Assembly (NCBI RefSeq): GCF_003568665.1
Contig: NZ_QXMH01000002.1
Span: forward strand, 372,001-436,000
Length of the DNA stretch: 64,000 bases
Reading direction: 5' to 3'
Origin: Chitinophaga alhagiae
GTDB lineage: Bacteria > Bacteroidota > Bacteroidia > Chitinophagales > Chitinophagaceae
Positions within the stretch are counted from its first letter, which is position 1. Each line of letters begins with the position of its first letter. The notes beneath the pieces are model-generated. The model searched no databases and was not told the DNA's origin. It saw only the letters and a list, made by a program, of their open reading frames with translations. The translations under genes were made by a program, and so were the position numbers. This document shows positions 61,482 through 64,000 of this stretch, piece after piece.

Positions 61482-62492
61482 TCAATTCGCAAATCGTTCC
61501 AGCTTCCTGTCAATCTTATCAATTTCGTTTTTATACTTGATTTCCTTCTGAAAAAGTTCGAGTTGTGAACGCGCATTCAGAAGGGTCATTTTCGCCGCCT
61601 GCCTGTTTCCCATGCGCTGGAAAATATCTGCCTTCAAAGACATCATCCGAGACTTTACAATATCGTCTATACATAGAAAAACCGCGCGTTCAATCAAAGA
61701 AATGGCCAAGTCAAAATCAGGTTGTTTTAAAGCTGCTGACTGGCTAATGATTTCCCTTGTCATATAGTAAAGGATAGGCTCGCTATCTTTCAATGGCCCT
61801 ACAGACATCTGTTTTGCAAACAAGTAGGCTTCCTGTTCATTTTCTCGAAGCAACATTTTGAATTTTTTCAGAGGCGAAATTGTATCCGAAGAGGCCTGCA
61901 CTGCATGACCGGATGCTGCCGCTAACCTTGTAAAAACCGGATCTATGGATAGCAGTTGTTTCTCTATATGATCCGGATGCCCGATCCAATTTATCCTGCC
62001 GGTGCGGTCTACGATAAATGCCACCGGGATCCCATAGCGCCCGGCCGCTAATACCCAATCCCGGAAAATGGACTGTTTAGGGTTATCAACGGCTACCTCG
62101 TAGCGGATCTTATCCCCCATGTTGTGGATAAATCGTTCTACGCGCTGCACGTAAGAAGTGTTGTTCGTATCCTTAGGAGGATACGCCCCGTTTTCGAGCA
62201 CATAGATACTTGCCACTTTGAGGATGGAGCGGTATGTTTGTGCCATTTCTGAAAGGTGGGGTATGCTTGCCCGGCAAGGAGCGCAGGCAACACCGCTAAA
62301 CTCCACGATGTAATAGTACTCCGGGTTAAACCCGTTAACAGCTTCTCCCTTTATCCACTTTCCAACTTCTAATGGCGGGGCCATGCTACCTACCTTCAAT
62401 GAGTCTTTCTGAGGGGTGTCAGATATTGCAAGCAGGTTATGACCTGTCAGCTGTATCAATATGGCAAATAAAACGATTGCGAAATGCTTCAT
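61482..62492 (-). CDS. TlpA-like thioredoxin-fold protein
   Basis: The 336-residue form from 62492 starts with a signal peptide (MKHFAIVLFAILIQLTGHNL). The thioredoxin domain has EFSGVACAPCRASIPHLSEM with the redox pair Cys70 and Cys73, KVASIYVLENGAYPPKD, a cis-proline segment GIPVAFIVDRTGRINW and WIGHPDHIEKQ. The last 120 residues are helical and may be a TPR-like partner-binding tail. TlpA-type proteins reduce disulfides in the periplasm. It is 141 bases downstream of the SusD-like gene on the same strand, a common pairing in Chitinophagaceae. Confidence 0.85.
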   Translation of the reverse strand: MKHFAIVLFAILIQLTGHNLLAISDTPQKDSLKVGSMAPPLEVGKWIKGEAVNGFNPEYYYIVEFSGVACAPCRASIPHLSEMAQTYRSILKVASIYVLENGAYPPKDTNNTSYVQRVERFIHNMGDKIRYEVAVDNPKQSIFRDWVLAAGRYGIPVAFIVDRTGRINWIGHPDHIEKQLLSIDPVFTRLAAASGHAVQASSDTISPLKKFKMLLRENEQEAYLFAKQMSVGPLKDSEPILYYMTREIISQSAALKQPDFDLAISLIERAVFLCIDDIVKSRMMSLKADIFQRMGNRQAAKMTLLNARSQLELFQKEIKYKNEIDKIDRKLERFAN

Positions 62493-62561
62493 GAGATTAA
62501 GATTTTTCTGATTCAAACTGCTGGTAAGTAAACCCGGGCATCTCAGCCCAGGATGCTGTTA

Positions 62562-62601
62562 GGACCGTACGTAACAGTCTCCTGTTACACGGCTCCGGTC
62601 C
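62562..62601. repeat. Compound hairpin between the SusD-like and TlpA-like genes
   Basis: An inner stem GTAACAG/CTGTTAC (62571-62577 with 62582-62588, loop TCTC) lies inside an outer pair GGACCG/CGGTCC (62562-62567 with 62596-62601). No T run follows on either strand, so it is not a plain terminator. Confidence 0.55.
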
Positions 62602-62632
62602 GTATTTTCGTCTCGCCCCGGTTCCAGCACAC

Positions 62633-64000
62633 TTAGTAACCCTCATTTTGGCTTAGGTGAGGGTTCTTGTCCATTTCATTTAATGGGATAGGATAAAGGT
62701 GTTTAATTGCCGGCCGGTCCGGGCTTTTGGGAAGTACCTCCCCGGTCCGTTTGACATCTAGCCATCTGTGCCCCCATTCAGCCAAAAATTCTGCTTTCCT
62801 TTCGATAGCAATCCATTCCAGCACCTGGTTTGCATCTTCGGATGCAAGCGGTGTTAAACCCGCCCTCAACCTGATCATATTCAGGTCGGATAAAGCAGCA
62901 TGTGTCTGCCGCAAACGGGCTTTGGCTTCCGAGCAGATCAGGTAGGCTTCGGCCAGTCTTATGACCATTGAGTATTCGATCAGGGGAGTACCTCCGGTTT
63001 TAATCGTGTACTTAGAGGGATAGTATTGTCCCTGCGCGCTTTTGATCCAGTATCTTTTCCTTTGATCGATATCGGCTAACTCATCCACCAGGCGGCCGTC
63101 TAGTTGGGATACCGTACCGGTCCCTGAATTAATAAAAACATTGCCTTCCCAGGTATTGACCGTTGTAGCGACCGGTGCCAGTTGCCAGATGGCTTCGGGG
63201 CTATTTTTAAGGAAAATACTGTCCGCTCTTCCGGCAAGCCGGTAAATGGCAAATTGCCCCAGGACCTGCTCAGAATACTGAACAGCCGGTTGCCAGTTTT
63301 CCAGGTAGAGGTGTACTCTTGCCAGCATCAGGGCCGCTGCCCATTTACCGGGGCGACTCCGTTCTCCACTATAGCTCAGGTAGTCGGGCGGCAACACACT
63401 GTAAGCTGCCTGTAGATCTTTCAAAATGAATCGGTATACTTCGTCTTTAGGAGCTCTTGGCAGCAGTGCATTCTTTCGGTAGTCAGTTGTTACCGCCAGC
63501 GGTACATCACCAAAAAGGTTCACCAGGTAGAAATAGCAAAAGGCTCTTAAGAAAAATGCCTGCGCTGTTATTTGTTCTTCAGCCTGCTTTGAGAGGGCAT
63601 CGGAAGCGGATACACCTTCTAGCAAGGCATTTGTCTGGTAGATGATCTTATAGGCCGATTGCCAAATACCAGAGGTGCCGCTTGAGCTGGCAGATAAGCC
63701 ATGTGTGTAAAACTCCAGAAGGCTGGCGTTGGTACCGGAAGTCGGGATAAGTTCCCCGGCTGAAAGCCCGGCAAGCAAGCTCATGCCCGATGTTCCTCCG
63801 CTTGCAAACGAGGCCCCCGGCCCCTCGATCATCTGGCTGTAGACACCAGACAATGCAGCATAGGCGGTTTGATCGTTTTCAAACACAGTTGATCTGATCA
63901 AGATGGTTGAAGGTGAGGGAACGCTTAAGAAGTCGCTACAGCCTGCTATCCCCACCAGGAGCACTAACCCAACCGTAATGCTATAGACCCTGATCCCAAA
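62633..64000 (-). CDS. SusD/RagB-like lipoprotein, 5' end cut by the window
   Basis: The frame is open to the right edge; its readable part ends with a signal sequence (VYSITVGLVLLVGIAGC, lipobox GIAGC) so only a few N-terminal residues are missing. The mature protein begins SDFLSVPSPSTILIRSTVFEN and contains TPR helices (AQAFFLRAFCYFYLVNLFGD) with the usual C-terminal ALSDLNMIRLRAGLTPL, IAIERKAEFLAEWGHRWLDV and HLYPIPLNEMDKNPHLSQN. The SusC partner should lie to the right, outside the window. An in-frame GTG at 63964 is not the real start because the signal peptide continues upstream. Confidence 0.92.
   Translation of the reverse strand, partial: FGIRVYSITVGLVLLVGIAGCSDFLSVPSPSTILIRSTVFENDQTAYAALSGVYSQMIEGPGASFASGGTSGMSLLAGLSAGELIPTSGTNASLLEFYTHGLSASSSGTSGIWQSAYKIIYQTNALLEGVSASDALSKQAEEQITAQAFFLRAFCYFYLVNLFGDVPLAVTTDYRKNALLPRAPKDEVYRFILKDLQAAYSVLPPDYLSYSGERSRPGKWAAALMLARVHLYLENWQPAVQYSEQVLGQFAIYRLAGRADSIFLKNSPEAIWQLAPVATTVNTWEGNVFINSGTGTVSQLDGRLVDELADIDQRKRYWIKSAQGQYYPSKYTIKTGGTPLIEYSMVIRLAEAYLICSEAKARLRQTHAALSDLNMIRLRAGLTPLASEDANQVLEWIAIERKAEFLAEWGHRWLDVKRTGEVLPKSPDRPAIKHLYPIPLNEMDKNPHLSQNEGY

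Overview
The window is chromosomal DNA of a Bacteroidota bacterium, most likely from the Chitinophagaceae (Chitinophaga-like). The evidence is: SusC/SusD pairs, HmuY-type lipoproteins, DUF4254 next to a family 9 glycosyltransferase, and the order hpf - tRNAs - tuf - tRNA-Trp - secE - nusG - rplKAJL - rpoBC. Several recognisable promoters have the Bacteroidota -33 TTTG / -7 TAnnTTTG form rather than E. coli boxes. No CRISPR array, insertion sequence, prophage or rRNA gene was seen.

Layout. (1) 1-16450 is the translation and transcription core: end of hpf, four tRNA genes and a degenerate tRNA, tuf, tRNA-Trp, secE-nusG, two opposite-strand genes (a DUF1579 protein and a lactonase-type propeller), then rplK-rplA-rplJ-rplL-rpoB-rpoC with a hairpin in most spacers. 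(2) 16600-22320 holds housekeeping genes: a GDPD phosphodiesterase, a Skp/OmpH-like lipoprotein, an amino acid permease, DUF4254 plus GT9, and tRNA-Gln(TTG). It includes a roughly 500-base spacer with palindromes, a 15-bp hairpin, a tiny ORF and a strong terminator. (3) 22420-39770 is a catabolic island. A LacI-type regulator is followed by a perfect 28-bp palindrome lying between the boxes of a promoter, then a long same-strand run: Tat-exported DegT/StrS aminotransferase, ceramidase-fold hydrolase, Tat-exported amidohydrolase, propeller protein, PVC-type dehydrogenase-like lipoprotein, Tat HiPIP-like Fe-S protein, putative barrel protein, SusC, SusD and DUF5017. A second, degenerate copy of the palindrome core precedes susC. 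No glycoside hydrolase of a family I recognise is present, which is unusual for a Sus-type locus. (4) 39790-48090 looks like a heme acquisition island: three HmuY-like and two DUF5018-like lipoproteins on the minus strand, a divergent IsdG-type heme monooxygenase coupled to a 41-residue membrane protein, a PchR-like AraC regulator and a TonB-dependent receptor. (5) 48090-64000 has tRNA-Gln(CTG), an 11-bp tandem repeat, a tricorn-type protease overlapping a sigma factor gene, a minus-strand set of secreted proteins and lipoproteins of unknown role with one truncated gene, a NarL-type two-component pair, a TlpA-like thioredoxin protein, and a SusD-like gene cut by the window edge.

The most novel-looking material is the periplasmic aminotransferase/dehydrogenase/Fe-S locus with its operators, and the spacer at 19985-20518. 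All functions are inferred from sequence reading alone; no database search was run.
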